Shown here in pieces: positions 1-8,002 of a stretch of 64,000 nucleotides of DNA. The notes under the pieces are model-generated. The model saw nothing but the letters and a program-made list of their open reading frames with translations. It searched no databases and was not told the DNA's origin. Location of the stretch: positions 124,001-188,000 of the forward strand of contig OZ244854.1 of assembly GCA_965220985.1 (NCBI GenBank), written 5' to 3'. Source of the DNA: JAPPHA01 sp965220985. Lineage in GTDB: Bacteria > Pseudomonadota > Alphaproteobacteria > Rhodobacterales > Rhodobacteraceae. The position numbers and the translations under genes were made by a program. The first letter of the stretch is position 1, and each line of letters begins with the position of its first letter.

Positions 1-814
1 TCCGGGCCAACCACCTTCCTCAAAAACTCTTCGCGATACTCACACAGACATCCCTGCGCGACGCAGCCTGATTTCTGCTTCGCGATGATGTCGGGGCTTG
101 GAAATCCGAACTCTGCCGGCAGCCGTATTTGTCAAGATCTCGCGGGCGATCCGGGACCATGTCACCGCGGCTCGCGGTTCGGTTCGAATCATCTCGTCAA
201 CAGCCGTTGATTCTTTTCTCGCCCTGACGGATTGTCGTGTTCAAGGGTTGGAACGACGCCCCGGTTGCCAACGCGCTGAGCACGAGGACTGGGGCCGGTT
301 TGGCACGAGTCAGCGAAGCCTGAACAATCCGATGTTGACCCCGATGGGTGCCTTGTCAACTCTGACTGACTGTTGGTCATGGTCTATTTCCCGATGCCTT
401 TCAGGTTTGTCGTCGAGATGCCGAACACGTTGCGCTACCACAACAATCGGTCATTGATTTCGAGAGATTCCGTTCGACACTCGCTTGCCGCGATGCAGAT
501 GAGACATGGCGATTTGCGAGAAGTCTTGAATCCATTGCAATTCATCGGAGATTCACGGAATCCGCCATTACAAGCGGTTTCGCATGCCGATGACAGCCAC
601 CCTGAAGAATTGCCGGCAGTGATGGGAGTTGCCACAAGTGATGGCCCTGCAACGACACGTGCCCGAGCACCATCCCCAGATCTTCCAAATCGTCAGAGAC
701 TACGTCGTGGCGCGACACGACCAGTCTTCAAGAACCGGTCGTTTCAATTGTCAAGTTTCGGCGAAGCGACAGTTACATCTGAACCCAATGACGGGCGGAA
801 CCGGCGGACGGATG
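1..814. other. Stretch without a supportable gene
   Basis: Several overlapping short open frames exist on both strands, but none has a recognisable domain, a convincing ribosome binding site or a consistent protein-like composition. The right end abuts the stop of the first RpnS-like cassette. A tRNA-like GGTTCGAATC near 180 does not pair into a T arm. Confidence 0.5.
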
Positions 815-1090
815 TCAATGGTGGCGGTGCCCGCCAAACACGTCCATGATTGAATCTGAGGTGATCAAGCGGTCAAGCCAGGCATCGAGATCAACGGCGC
901 TCGCATTGCGAACCCGTGCAACCTGAGAAGATGAGAGTTTCCCGAACTTCACCCGAGCCTGACGCAGAAAAGTCTCCGCCTTGCCCGCGAGCATCCCTTT
1001 TTCTATGCCTTGCTCAATGCCACGCTCAATGCCTTTCTCGATGCCTTTCTCGATGCCTTTCTGCATCCATTCCTGCGCAGGTGTTGACAT
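815..1090 (-). CDS. Stand-alone RpnS-like cassette, distal copy
   Basis: This 91-residue frame repeats the C-terminal part of the complete Rpn nuclease encoded at 1552-2589. It starts at tandem ATG codons (1088-1093) preceded by AAAAAGGAGG, a near-perfect Shine-Dalgarno 5 bases before the second ATG. It reads MSTPAQEWM, then five GIEx quartets (K,K,R,Q,K), then a conserved tail with KAETFLRQAR and FGKLSSSQVARVR, ending GGHRHH. It differs from the nuclease copy at several residues yet stays fully open. In characterised Rpn systems the separately made C-terminal protein (RpnS) blocks the full-length toxin; the same role here is inferred from homology. An upstream extension to 1132 is in frame, but the strong site favours the short start. 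It could instead be a decaying duplication. Confidence 0.65.
   Translation of the reverse strand: MSTPAQEWMQKGIEKGIEKGIERGIEQGIEKGMLAGKAETFLRQARVKFGKLSSSQVARVRNASAVDLDAWLDRLITSDSIMDVFGGHRHH
1000..1063 (-). repeat. 12-bp tandem repeats, distal RpnS cassette
   Basis: About five 12-bp units encode the GIEK/GIER/GIEQ quartets. The unit count and the sequence of the last codon differ from the tracts at 1353-1414 and 1732-1788. Confidence 0.75.
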
Positions 1091-1165
1091 CATCTCCTCC
1101 TTTTTGTCGGCGGCCATCGGCGAATGCCGCAACCCTCTTTCCAGGAGTTCAACAGGAGGGCAGCG

Positions 1166-1477
1166 TCAATGGCGGCGGTGCCCGCCAAACACGTCCAAGA
1201 TTGAATCTGAGGTGATCAACCGGTCAAGCCAAGCGTCGAGATCAACGGCGCTCGCATCGCGAACCCGCGCAACCTGAGAAGATGAGAGTTTCCCGAACTT
1301 CATCCGAGCCTGACGCAGAAAAGTCTCCGCCTTACCCGCGAGTTTTCCTTTTTCTATGCCTTGCTCAATGCCTTGTTCGATGCCTTGTTCGATGCCTTGT
1401 TCGATGCCTTGCTTGACGCCCATGGCCAGCCCGTCCTGCCGGCCTTGCTCCATCCATTCCTGCGCAGGTGTTGACAT
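1166..1477 (-). CDS. Stand-alone RpnS-like cassette, middle copy
   Basis: This 103-residue frame is a second duplicate of the Rpn 3' end, lying between the complete gene and the distal cassette. Tandem ATGs at 1475-1480 follow TGGAGGGG, a good ribosome binding site. After MSTPAQEWM it carries three degenerate quartets (GRQD, GLAM, GVKQ), then four GIEQ and one GIEK, making it longer than its siblings. The tail (RQARMKFGKLSSSQ, AVDLDAWLD) is closer to the distal copy than to the nuclease, suggesting the two cassettes share a later ancestor. An in-frame TTG at 1555 overlaps the nuclease stop, so a longer, translationally coupled product of 129 residues is possible. Predicted function: antitoxin-like partner of Rpn, inferred only. 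Confidence 0.65.
   Translation of the reverse strand: MSTPAQEWMEQGRQDGLAMGVKQGIEQGIEQGIEQGIEQGIEKGKLAGKAETFLRQARMKFGKLSSSQVARVRDASAVDLDAWLDRLITSDSILDVFGGHRRH
1353..1414 (-). repeat. 12-bp tandem repeats, middle RpnS cassette
   Basis: Five clean GIEQ/GIEK-encoding 12-bp units adjoin three degenerate ones (to about 1450). This is the longest tract of the three Rpn-related copies. Confidence 0.75.
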
Positions 1478-1551
1478 CATCCCCTCCATTTTGTCGGCGG
1501 CCATCGGCGAATGCCGCAACCCTTTTCCGGACCGCCAACAGGCAGGCAGCG

Positions 1552-1815
1552 TCAATGGCGGCGATGCCCGCCAAACACGTCCATGATTGAATCTGAGGTA
1601 ATCAATCGTTCAAGCCAGGCATCGATATCAACGGAACTCGCATTGCGAACCCGCGCAACTTGCGAAGTTGAGAGTTTCCCGAACTTCACCCGAGCCAAAT
1701 TCAGAAAAGTCTCCGCCTTGCCCGCGAGCATGCCTTTCTCAATGCCTTGCTCAATGCCTTGCTCAATGCCTTTCTCGATGCCTTGCTCCATCCATTCCTG
1801 CGCAGGTGTTGACAT
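1552..1815 (-). CDS. Nested in-frame gene for RpnS (C-terminal antitoxin form of Rpn)
   Basis: Inside the rpn gene, tandem ATGs (1813-1818) are preceded by AAAAAGGAGGAG, the strongest ribosome binding site in the neighbourhood. Initiation there gives an 87-residue protein, MSTPAQEWM plus four GIEx quartets and the conserved tail. In studied Rpn proteins a small C-terminal product made from exactly such an internal site dimerises with and inhibits the toxic full-length enzyme. The site is seen directly; expression and function are inferred. Both downstream duplicates keep the site, which argues that it is the selected element. Confidence 0.65.
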   Translation of the reverse strand: MSTPAQEWMEQGIEKGIEQGIEQGIEKGMLAGKAETFLNLARVKFGKLSTSQVARVRNASSVDIDAWLERLITSDSIMDVFGGHRRH

Positions 1816-2589
1816 CATCTCCTCCTTTTTGTCGGCGGCCATCGGCGAATGCCGCAACCCTTTTTCCAGGCGTTCAACAGACATGTTGGCCCGCTCGATA
1901 AGGTACCTGAATAAGTACATCCCCCGCTCATCGTATTCAACACCTTCAAAAATCAGTTTGATCTCTTCGTCGCTGATGTCCTCATGGAACACGACGCACA
2001 TCACGATCAAAATTGCCCGAAGCTGAAGGCTCCGAGACAACTCTTCGGGAGGGATGTGGTCGAGAGCCAGCAGCAGGATTCGACCGAAGGACTCGACCAT
2101 GAATTCCAGCTCTTTCGGGGCATCGATCATTTCCTGGATGGACAGTGGAGCGCGCCACTCCTCCCTCCCAGCATAGACGACCAGCGGAATGATCAACGGC
2201 AGTCGGCGTGCGCCGCCCTTTCTCTCGCTCTTCGTCTTGTTCAGTTCCTTGAGCCAGATCCGACACATGTAAATTATCACTTGAATCGCTGTACTGTAAT
2301 CTGGCTTCGACTTGTGTTCGAGCAGGGCGTAGATGTAGGCCTCTTCGCCGCCCTTGAGGTAGACCTGAAACAGCGCATCCGTATGCGACTTCCTGCCTTC
2401 GCCATCGACGAAGGTGCCCTCGAGATGCACGGGCGCCCGATCGGGGTCGATGAGTTCGACCACCTTCTTGGGGAGACGTTCTTGTAAGAGCGTCGCAGCG
2501 TCGGCGGGGTTCGAGACGAGAAGGCGGAACAGCGCGTCGTGCGGATGGGGTGTCAAGTCGGGCAATCTATTTCTCCTGTCAGAAGGCAT
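1552..2589 (-). CDS. Rpn family recombination-promoting nuclease / putative transposase (full-length, RpnL type)
   Basis: The 345-residue protein has the Rpn (PD-(D/E)XK) fold signature: PHDALFRLL near residue 16, a catalytic-type Asp in SHTDALFQV (about 68-76) and ExK in LLEHKSKPD (about 90-98). An alpha-helical C-terminal half follows, with four GIEx quartets near 275-290. Family members are DNA endonucleases, some toxic and anti-phage. The ATG at 2589 lacks a clear ribosome site, whereas TTG at 2565 (residue 9) follows AGGAGA at good spacing, so the real start may be there. The C-terminal 87 residues have their own internal start. Two duplicates of this 3' end follow immediately downstream in the same orientation. 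The nearest genes are unrelated, so the locus looks like a self-contained defence or mobile module. Confidence 0.85.
   Translation of the reverse strand: MPSDRRNRLPDLTPHPHDALFRLLVSNPADAATLLQERLPKKVVELIDPDRAPVHLEGTFVDGEGRKSHTDALFQVYLKGGEEAYIYALLEHKSKPDYSTAIQVIIYMCRIWLKELNKTKSERKGGARRLPLIIPLVVYAGREEWRAPLSIQEMIDAPKELEFMVESFGRILLLALDHIPPEELSRSLQLRAILIVMCVVFHEDISDEEIKLIFEGVEYDERGMYLFRYLIERANMSVERLEKGLRHSPMAADKKEEMMSTPAQEWMEQGIEKGIEQGIEQGIEKGMLAGKAETFLNLARVKFGKLSTSQVARVRNASSVDIDAWLERLITSDSIMDVFGGHRRH
1732..1788 (-). repeat. 12-bp tandem repeats inside rpn
   Basis: Four 12-bp units encode GIEK-GIEQ-GIEQ-GIEK in the dimerisation-helix region of the Rpn C-terminus. Confidence 0.75.
1813..1830 (-). 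promoter_or_regulatory. Internal ribosome binding site for RpnS
   Basis: On the minus strand the sequence reads AAAAAGGAGGAGATGATG. AGGAGG lies 5 bases before the second ATG. The same arrangement occurs at 1088-1105 and, with GGAGGGG, at 1475-1488 in the two cassettes. Confidence 0.7.
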
Positions 2590-3348
2590 GTCATGGGTTC
2601 AGTCCGGAACCGGGAGTGGTCGCAAGGTCGCGTCCTGTAGTCGTGTCTCTTCTCCGTTTGGCTGCTCCTTTGCCAGTACCCGTCAGCCGGATGCCCGGCC
2701 TCCGTTTCTTGGCCAAGGAGGTATCGGCTTTTGCTGGCCAGATGCATCTGGTGATCCCTCCGCCGAAAAGGCAAGATTTGAACATTATGGAAACTTGAAA
2801 CCAAGTGCAACCCAAAATTGCGCGAGATGCAGTTAAAGTCGTATGATTGCGGCCGAAGGTGTTGGCACGACTTGCTGCGATCGACGATACCGGAGCCAGA
2901 ACCCTCGGAACCGCGAAACATAACACGGGCGCAAGGTCTTTCGGGACCCGGACGAAACACGCCTTGACGGCCTCAGGAGCGCCGTCGAACACGGCTGGAA
3001 ATGAAAAACGCGCGCCCTCGTCATTGTTTCGCTCGGAGTCAAATCGAGCTGCGCACCGCTGTCTGATGAACAAACGGTTTTTGCAGTTCGAAAAAGTTCG
3101 CCGTTCAGCAACAGAGACGGATTTTTTGGAACATCCGAAACCGCCCAACAGCAGGCCCTGTGAATCCTTTCTGGCTTGCAACGGCTCGGAATGACGCCGC
3201 CAAAAACGAGAGTGGGCGCATTTCGGGCGATCAACGTTTCGCTTGGTGAAGGAGCGGGGTTCGTTCGGCTCGCACGTTCAACAGCAGAGACGCCTGTCGC
3301 GAAGTGAACACTTGGATATTGATCCAAATCCGTTAAGCTCGGACAACC
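2590..3348. other. Gene-poor stretch upstream of rpn
   Basis: Only overlapping short frames on both strands are present. None resembles a known family, and the longest (a minus-strand frame at 2833-3666) is Arg/Ser-rich like an antisense shadow. The promoter of the rpn cluster should lie near 2600-2700, but no confident -35/-10 pair is visible. Confidence 0.4.
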
Positions 3349-3645
3349 ATGACGCATGAAACGCAAGCACTGCTGTTGACGACCGTGAATGCGCCTTACC
3401 GAAACCAGATGGACGCATGCGCTCTCGCCACTGCGTTGAGGAACCGGTGCGTCAACGTTGGTCAGGTTTCGTCCTTTTTGACTGAAATCGAGGTTGAAAC
3501 GCAGGTCGCATTCGCGATCGAGCACGACATCTCGGTCGAAACGCTGGAACAAGTCGCGAGAGTCTTTCAAGACTGGTCCGGTCAGTCGGTGCCTCTTGCA
3601 TCCCGAGGTGCCGCGCACTCCTCCGACCAGCACGGACCTCCATGA
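3349..3645 (+). CDS. Possible small hypothetical protein
   Basis: This 98-residue frame has a fairly protein-like first 80 residues: MTHETQALLLTTVNAPYRNQ, then a stretch rich in Val, Glu and Ala. The ATG at 3349 has no clear ribosome binding site. The tail after residue 80 is rich in Ser, Pro and His. I do not recognise a family, and the surrounding DNA contains no supported gene. It may be chance. Confidence 0.25.
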   Translation: MTHETQALLLTTVNAPYRNQMDACALATALRNRCVNVGQVSSFLTEIEVETQVAFAIEHDISVETLEQVARVFQDWSGQSVPLASRGAAHSSDQHGPP

Positions 3646-4025
3646 GTCAAGCCCTGTCAAGATCATTGACGCTTCCGATCACCGTCAGGTGTTTCTGACG
3701 TTCTTGACGATCGGTGACGGTGGCGTCAGCGCGACGTCACGCAAGTCCGCGCTCTATCTTGCAACGCCCCCCCGCACGTCGTTGGGACAACATGAAAAAC
3801 GTCAGGATGTGTCCGGGTCAGAAACACCCCCGGGTAAGGGGATGCGGAAACAACGCGAGAATTCGCCGAATCGAAAACCTGCGTCCGTTCTGGCGCGTTC
3901 GGACGAGACCGAAACTTGTCGCAACCCCTCAGGCAATGCCCGACAGAAGGGCCTCCAGACCCTGAAGGACGACCGCTACTCGAGAATGCGGTTCGCCCTT
4001 CCTGACTCGCGTCATCTCGTCATCG
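3646..4025. other. Intergenic stretch, nothing recognised
   Basis: This is the region downstream of cysQ and of the doubtful 98-residue frame. No domain, terminator hairpin or repeat was recognised. Confidence 0.4.
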
Positions 4026-4844
4026 TCACTTGAACTCGAACCCGGCGGCAAACGCGACAAAATCGGGGTTGACGAAACCGGGTTTCCCGTAGGTCAATCG
4101 CGACCCGTCGTCGGCTCGCGCGACATCTCCGCCGGCCCCCAAAAGGACGGCATGTCCCGCCGCAGTGTCCCACTCCATCGTCCGGCCAAAGCGGGGGTAG
4201 AAATCGGCGGCGCCGGCGGCCACGACGCAAAACTTGAGCGAGGAACCGGCCGATTCCCTGCGCGCGATCCTGTAACGAGAAATGTATGCATCCGTGGACG
4301 CGTTCACGTGCGACCTCGACGCGATGACCACCAGAGCATCATTGTCAGGCCGAGAGACCGACAACGTCACGGCGTCCGATTCCACCTGATCGGCCGACCC
4401 CCCCGTGAGCGTGGCCTGCGCCGAGGAACCGTCAGGACGGTTGAAGTAGACCCGCCCGTCGGCCGGCACGTGCACCACCCCGAATACAGGTGTCCCACCC
4501 GCGACATAGGCGATGTTGACCGTGAAATCCGGGTTGCCCGAAACAAAACTGCGGGTGCCATCGAGCGGGTCGACGATGAAGAACCCGTCCAAGCAAGGAT
4601 CCAGTGCGTGCGAATCCGAGTTCTCCTCAGACACGATCGCGACGCAGGGAAAGGCCTTCGCCAACCCTTCGCGGATGATCCGGTCGGCTTCGAGGTCAGC
4701 CTCGGTGACCGGGCTCGCATCCGACTTGGTCCATGTCATGGTCTGCCGTGACCTGAAGTGCTTCAGCGTCGCCGCGCCTGCTTCGATCGCCAGTTCTGTC
4801 ATCACGCGACAAACCCGTTCGCCGTCCATTGCCTTATCCATCAT
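4026..4844 (-). CDS. cysQ: 3'(2'),5'-bisphosphate nucleotidase CysQ (inositol monophosphatase family)
   Basis: This enzyme hydrolyses 3'-phosphoadenosine 5'-phosphate to AMP, recycling the by-product of sulfate assimilation. With the ATG at 4844 it has 272 residues, close to the usual length. The metal-site motifs of the family are all present: VSEENSD (the two acidic residues), DPLDGTRSF (usual DPLDGTKEF) and EWDTAAGHAVLLGAGG near the C-terminus. The frame stays open upstream to a TTG at 4967 that overlaps the alkB stop, but the extra 41 residues are not family-like, so an internal ATG (4844 or 4829) is preferred. It lies just downstream of alkB on the same strand and may be co-transcribed. 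A general inositol monophosphatase is less likely given the WDTAAGHA form. Confidence 0.87.
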   Translation of the reverse strand: MMDKAMDGERVCRVMTELAIEAGAATLKHFRSRQTMTWTKSDASPVTEADLEADRIIREGLAKAFPCVAIVSEENSDSHALDPCLDGFFIVDPLDGTRSFVSGNPDFTVNIAYVAGGTPVFGVVHVPADGRVYFNRPDGSSAQATLTGGSADQVESDAVTLSVSRPDNDALVVIASRSHVNASTDAYISRYRIARRESAGSSLKFCVVAAGAADFYPRFGRTMEWDTAAGHAVLLGAGGDVARADDGSRLTYGKPGFVNPDFVAFAAGFEFK

Positions 4845-4959
4845 TGTCTCGTCATCGTCCCAACCCGCTTCCAGATCATCGATGCCGTCCGCAACGCAGA
4901 CGGACTGTACCCGACGCTCCTGCGGACAACCGGTCTGTTGCTTGTCTGTCGTCCACGCA

Positions 4960-5568
4960 TCAGTCAACGACCCTGAGCGTCACGTTGATGCGACCGCCCC
5001 GCGACAGCAGCCGCGAACTTCCGTATCGGATGCGGTCGATTCCGTGGTAACGCAAGCGCGCTTCCCCGCCCATGACCGCGACGTCGCCCGAGTGCAACCA
5101 GATCGACTCGGTCGGCCCGCCTCGCTCCCGGTTTCCGATGCGGAACAGCGCCGAATCGCCGAGCGAAATCGAAACAACCGGCCACGACATGTCCTTCTCG
5201 TCATTGTCCTGATGCATGCCCATCCGCGCGTTTTCCGCATAATGATTGATCAGACAGCAGTCGGGCAATCGTGACGCGCTCCCGTACCGAGACCAGATCG
5301 CAAGGACGCTGCACGGAATCTCGGGCCATGCCATCCCGGCTGGGTGGCGGGGTTCGTAGCGATAGCCGCGTTCGTCCGAAACCCACCCGCAGCGACCCGC
5401 CGACGTCATGCGAACCGACATCTTGCGGCCGCCACGAGTCGTTGGCGAGAACAGAGGCGCGTTTCTCGCAACATCACGCAACTCGTCGACCATCACCTGC
5501 TGCTCGCCGGCATCAAGCGCATGCCTGTGGATTTCGACGCCGCGGATGACAATCATCTCCCGTGTCAT
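4960..5568 (-). CDS. alkB: AlkB-family 2-oxoglutarate/Fe(II)-dependent DNA dealkylase
   Basis: AlkB oxidatively removes methyl groups from 1-methyladenine and 3-methylcytosine in DNA or RNA. From the ATG at 5568 the protein has 202 residues. The iron ligands are visible as the HxD in MHQDNDEKDMSW and the later His in RLRYHGIDRI. The 2-oxoglutarate-binding RxNxTxR motif is RINVTLR close to the C-terminus. INHYAENARMGMHQD aligns with the INRYAPGAKLSLHQD region of the E. coli enzyme. An upstream GTG at 5649 would add 27 residues unlike the family. Its 3' end adjoins cysQ on the same strand. No Ada-like regulator is nearby. Confidence 0.9.
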   Translation of the reverse strand: MTREMIVIRGVEIHRHALDAGEQQVMVDELRDVARNAPLFSPTTRGGRKMSVRMTSAGRCGWVSDERGYRYEPRHPAGMAWPEIPCSVLAIWSRYGSASRLPDCCLINHYAENARMGMHQDNDEKDMSWPVVSISLGDSALFRIGNRERGGPTESIWLHSGDVAVMGGEARLRYHGIDRIRYGSSRLLSRGGRINVTLRVVD

Positions 5569-6005
5569 CGAGTCATCGTCCGGTGGTTTCTCATGCATCA
5601 GCCGAACTCTCGACCGCTCGAGCAGGCCGGCCATCGCGCACGTCCGCACAAGGGCAACGTCGTGAAGCGCAGCGCGTGACGAATGGCTGGCCCCCGCTCG
5701 AAACCGGAGCAGACGAAAACCGGATTCGCGGGGGTCGATCGATGCGGCACCCGTCGTTCGCGCGCGGCCTCCACGCCGCCCGACGGAAGCCGAATGCAGT
5801 CAGCTGACCAGAGAAGGCCCGTCCAGAGGTCGCGAAACCCCTTGTTTCGTACCTGCGAAATCCGCCGCCGCCAGCTTGAAGGGTCAATGAAGCGTACCTA
5901 TATACGTCGTGGCTGGCCAATTGCACGTGCATTTCACCACTCTTTGGCAACTTGAATGCGATACCCACGTGCCGGCCCTCACCCTTGCTATCGAAAGGAG
6001 ATCAG
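5569..6005. other. Divergent intergenic region alkB / dnaK
   Basis: This region holds the heat-shock promoter of dnaK (5875-5906) and the dnaK leader. Short frames here are not supported. Transcription start to ATG is about 95 bases. Confidence 0.6.
5875..5906 (+). promoter_or_regulatory. RpoH (sigma-32) heat-shock promoter of dnaK
   Basis: CTTG (5875-5878), an 18-base spacer, then CCTATATACG (5897-5906) match the alphaproteobacterial heat-shock consensus CTTG-N17/18-CYTATNTNNG exactly. The site lies 100 bases upstream of the dnaK ATG. Confidence 0.75.
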
Positions 6006-7922
6006 ATGTCCAGAGTCATTGGTATCGACCTCGGAACAACCAATTCCTGCGTTGCCGTCATGGACGGATCGCAACCGCGTGTCGTGGAAAACTCGGAAGG
6101 TTCCCGAACCACCCCGTCTATCGTCGGGTTCACTGATGACGAGAGACTCGTTGGTCAGGCCGCCAAGCGGCAGGCCGTGACCAATCCGGAACGCACGCTC
6201 TTCGCAATCAAGCGGCTGATCGGTCGCCAGGTCTCCGACCCGGTGATCAAGCGCGACGTCAAGACCCTGCCCTATCACATCGTCGACGGCGGCAACGGGG
6301 ACGCATGGGTCGAGGTCAAGGGAGAGAAGTTCTCCCCGTCCCAGATTTCGGCGTTCATCCTGCAAAAGATGAAGGAAACGGCCGAGGCCTATCTCGGCGA
6401 ACCGGTGACCAACGCGGTCATCACCGTGCCGGCCTATTTCAACGACGCGCAGCGTCAGGCGACCAAGGATGCCGGCAAGATTGCCGGTCTCGAAGTCCGC
6501 CGCATCATCAACGAACCGACCGCAGCGGCTCTGGCCTACGGGCTGGAGAAGGAAGGCGACAAGACCATCGCGGTCTACGACCTCGGCGGCGGAACCTTCG
6601 ACATCTCCGTCCTCGAAATCGATGACGGGCTGTTCGAGGTCAAGTCGACCAACGGCGACACGGCGCTTGGCGGTGAAGACTTCGACCTCAGAATCGTCGA
6701 CTACCTGTCGAGCGAATTCAAGAAGGAAAACGGCGTCGACCTCAAGAAGGACAAGATGGCGCTGCAACGGCTGAAGGAGGCCGCCGAAAAGGCGAAGATC
6801 GAACTGTCGTCCTCGCAGCAGACCGAAGTCAACCAGCCGTTCATTTCGATGGACCCCTCGACGGGCCAACCGCTCCATCTCGTCATCAAGCTGACCCGCG
6901 CCAAGCTGGAATCGCTGGTCGAGGATCTGATCGCCCGCTCGATGAAGCCTTGCCAGGCAGCGCTCAAGGATGCCGGCATCAGCAAGTCCGAGATTGACGA
7001 AATCGTCCTCGTCGGCGGCATGACCCGCATGCCCAAGGTGATCGAGGAGGTGACCAAGTTCTTCGGCAAGGAACCCCACAAGGGCGTCAACCCCGATGAA
7101 GTCGTCGCAATGGGTGCAGCCATCCAGGCGGGCGTCCTGCAGGGCGACGTCAAGGACGTGATCCTGCTCGACGTGACCCCACTCTCGCTTGGCATCGAAA
7201 CGCTGGGCGGCGTCTTCACGAGGCTCATCGAGCGAAACACGACGATTCCCACCAAGAAGTCGCAGATCTTCTCGACAGCCGACGACAATCAGGGCGCCGT
7301 CACCATTCGGGTCTTTCAGGGCGAACGGCAGATGGCGACCGACAACAAGCTGCTCGGCCAGTTCAATCTCGAGGAAATTCCGCCCGCCCCGCGCGGCGTT
7401 CCTCAGATCGAGGTCACCTTCGACATCGACGCCAACGGAATCGTCTCCGTGTCGGCGAAGGACAAGGGAACCGACAAGGAACAGAAGATCACGATCCAGG
7501 CCTCTGGCGGTCTCTCCGACGACGACATCGACCGCATGGTCAAGGACGCCGAAGAGAATGCGGAAGCCGACAAGGAACGTCGCGAGCTGGTCGAGGCCAG
7601 GAATCAGGCCGAATCGCTGATTCACGGAACCGAAAAGTCCCTCGCCGAGCATTCCGACAAGGTCGACCCGGCGACCGTCGAGGTCATCGAACTGTCGATC
7701 AAGGCGCTCAAGGAAACGCTCGAGGGCGAGGATGCCTCGGCCATCGAGGCGCGAACCAAGGATCTGATCGAGGCGTCGATGAAGCTCGGCGAAGCCATCT
7801 ACAAGGCCCAGGCCGAGTCGGCTGAAGCCGACGCGCCGACCGACGTCGAAGCGCAGGACATGGACTCCGGAAGCGACGACGTTGTTGACGCCGACTTCGA
7901 GGACCTTGATAAGAACAAGTGA
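6006..7922 (+). CDS. dnaK: Chaperone DnaK (Hsp70)
   Basis: DnaK is the ATP-dependent cytosolic chaperone that works with DnaJ and GrpE. The ATG at 6006 is chosen because AAAGGAG lies 8 bases upstream and translation begins MSRVIGIDLGTTNSC, the universal Hsp70 start; an in-frame upstream Met at 5952 is not used. At 638 residues it is of normal length. Visible landmarks are the phosphate-binding loops IGIDLGTTNS and VYDLGGGTFDISVLE, the linker region VILLDVTPLSLGIETLGG, the substrate-binding domain and a flexible acidic tail ending EDLDKNK. It has an RpoH-type promoter and a strong hairpin terminator after the stop, so dnaJ may be read partly by read-through. Confidence 0.98.
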   Translation: MSRVIGIDLGTTNSCVAVMDGSQPRVVENSEGSRTTPSIVGFTDDERLVGQAAKRQAVTNPERTLFAIKRLIGRQVSDPVIKRDVKTLPYHIVDGGNGDAWVEVKGEKFSPSQISAFILQKMKETAEAYLGEPVTNAVITVPAYFNDAQRQATKDAGKIAGLEVRRIINEPTAAALAYGLEKEGDKTIAVYDLGGGTFDISVLEIDDGLFEVKSTNGDTALGGEDFDLRIVDYLSSEFKKENGVDLKKDKMALQRLKEAAEKAKIELSSSQQTEVNQPFISMDPSTGQPLHLVIKLTRAKLESLVEDLIARSMKPCQAALKDAGISKSEIDEIVLVGGMTRMPKVIEEVTKFFGKEPHKGVNPDEVVAMGAAIQAGVLQGDVKDVILLDVTPLSLGIETLGGVFTRLIERNTTIPTKKSQIFSTADDNQGAVTIRVFQGERQMATDNKLLGQFNLEEIPPAPRGVPQIEVTFDIDANGIVSVSAKDKGTDKEQKITIQASGGLSDDDIDRMVKDAEENAEADKERRELVEARNQAESLIHGTEKSLAEHSDKVDPATVEVIELSIKALKETLEGEDASAIEARTKDLIEASMKLGEAIYKAQAESAEADAPTDVEAQDMDSGSDDVVDADFEDLDKNK

Positions 7923-7936
7923 TAACCTGAAAAACC

Positions 7937-7971
7937 AAACAGGACGCCGGGCGATGCCGGCGTCCTGTTTT
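7937..7971 (+). terminator. Rho-independent terminator or attenuator between dnaK and dnaJ
   Basis: AAACAGGACGCCGG (7937-7950) pairs perfectly with CCGGCGTCCTGTTT (7957-7970) around a 6-base loop and ends in TTTT. It probably reduces dnaJ expression relative to dnaK. Confidence 0.8.
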
Positions 7972-8002
7972 GCGAGTCCGGGTCCTCTGAGGGCAGTCAC
8001 AC

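Noticed and set aside
175..205. tRNA-like GGTTCGAATC sequence
   Set aside because: Flanking bases do not form a T stem and no acceptor or anticodon arm can be drawn.
98..853. Short plus-strand frames at the left edge
   Set aside because: They overlap in several frames, have low-complexity composition and no start signals.
815..1900. 12-bp repeats and 350-390-bp duplications considered as CRISPR or an integron-like array
   Set aside because: Repeats are coding, in frame and contiguous without unique spacers; they are duplications of the rpn 3' end.
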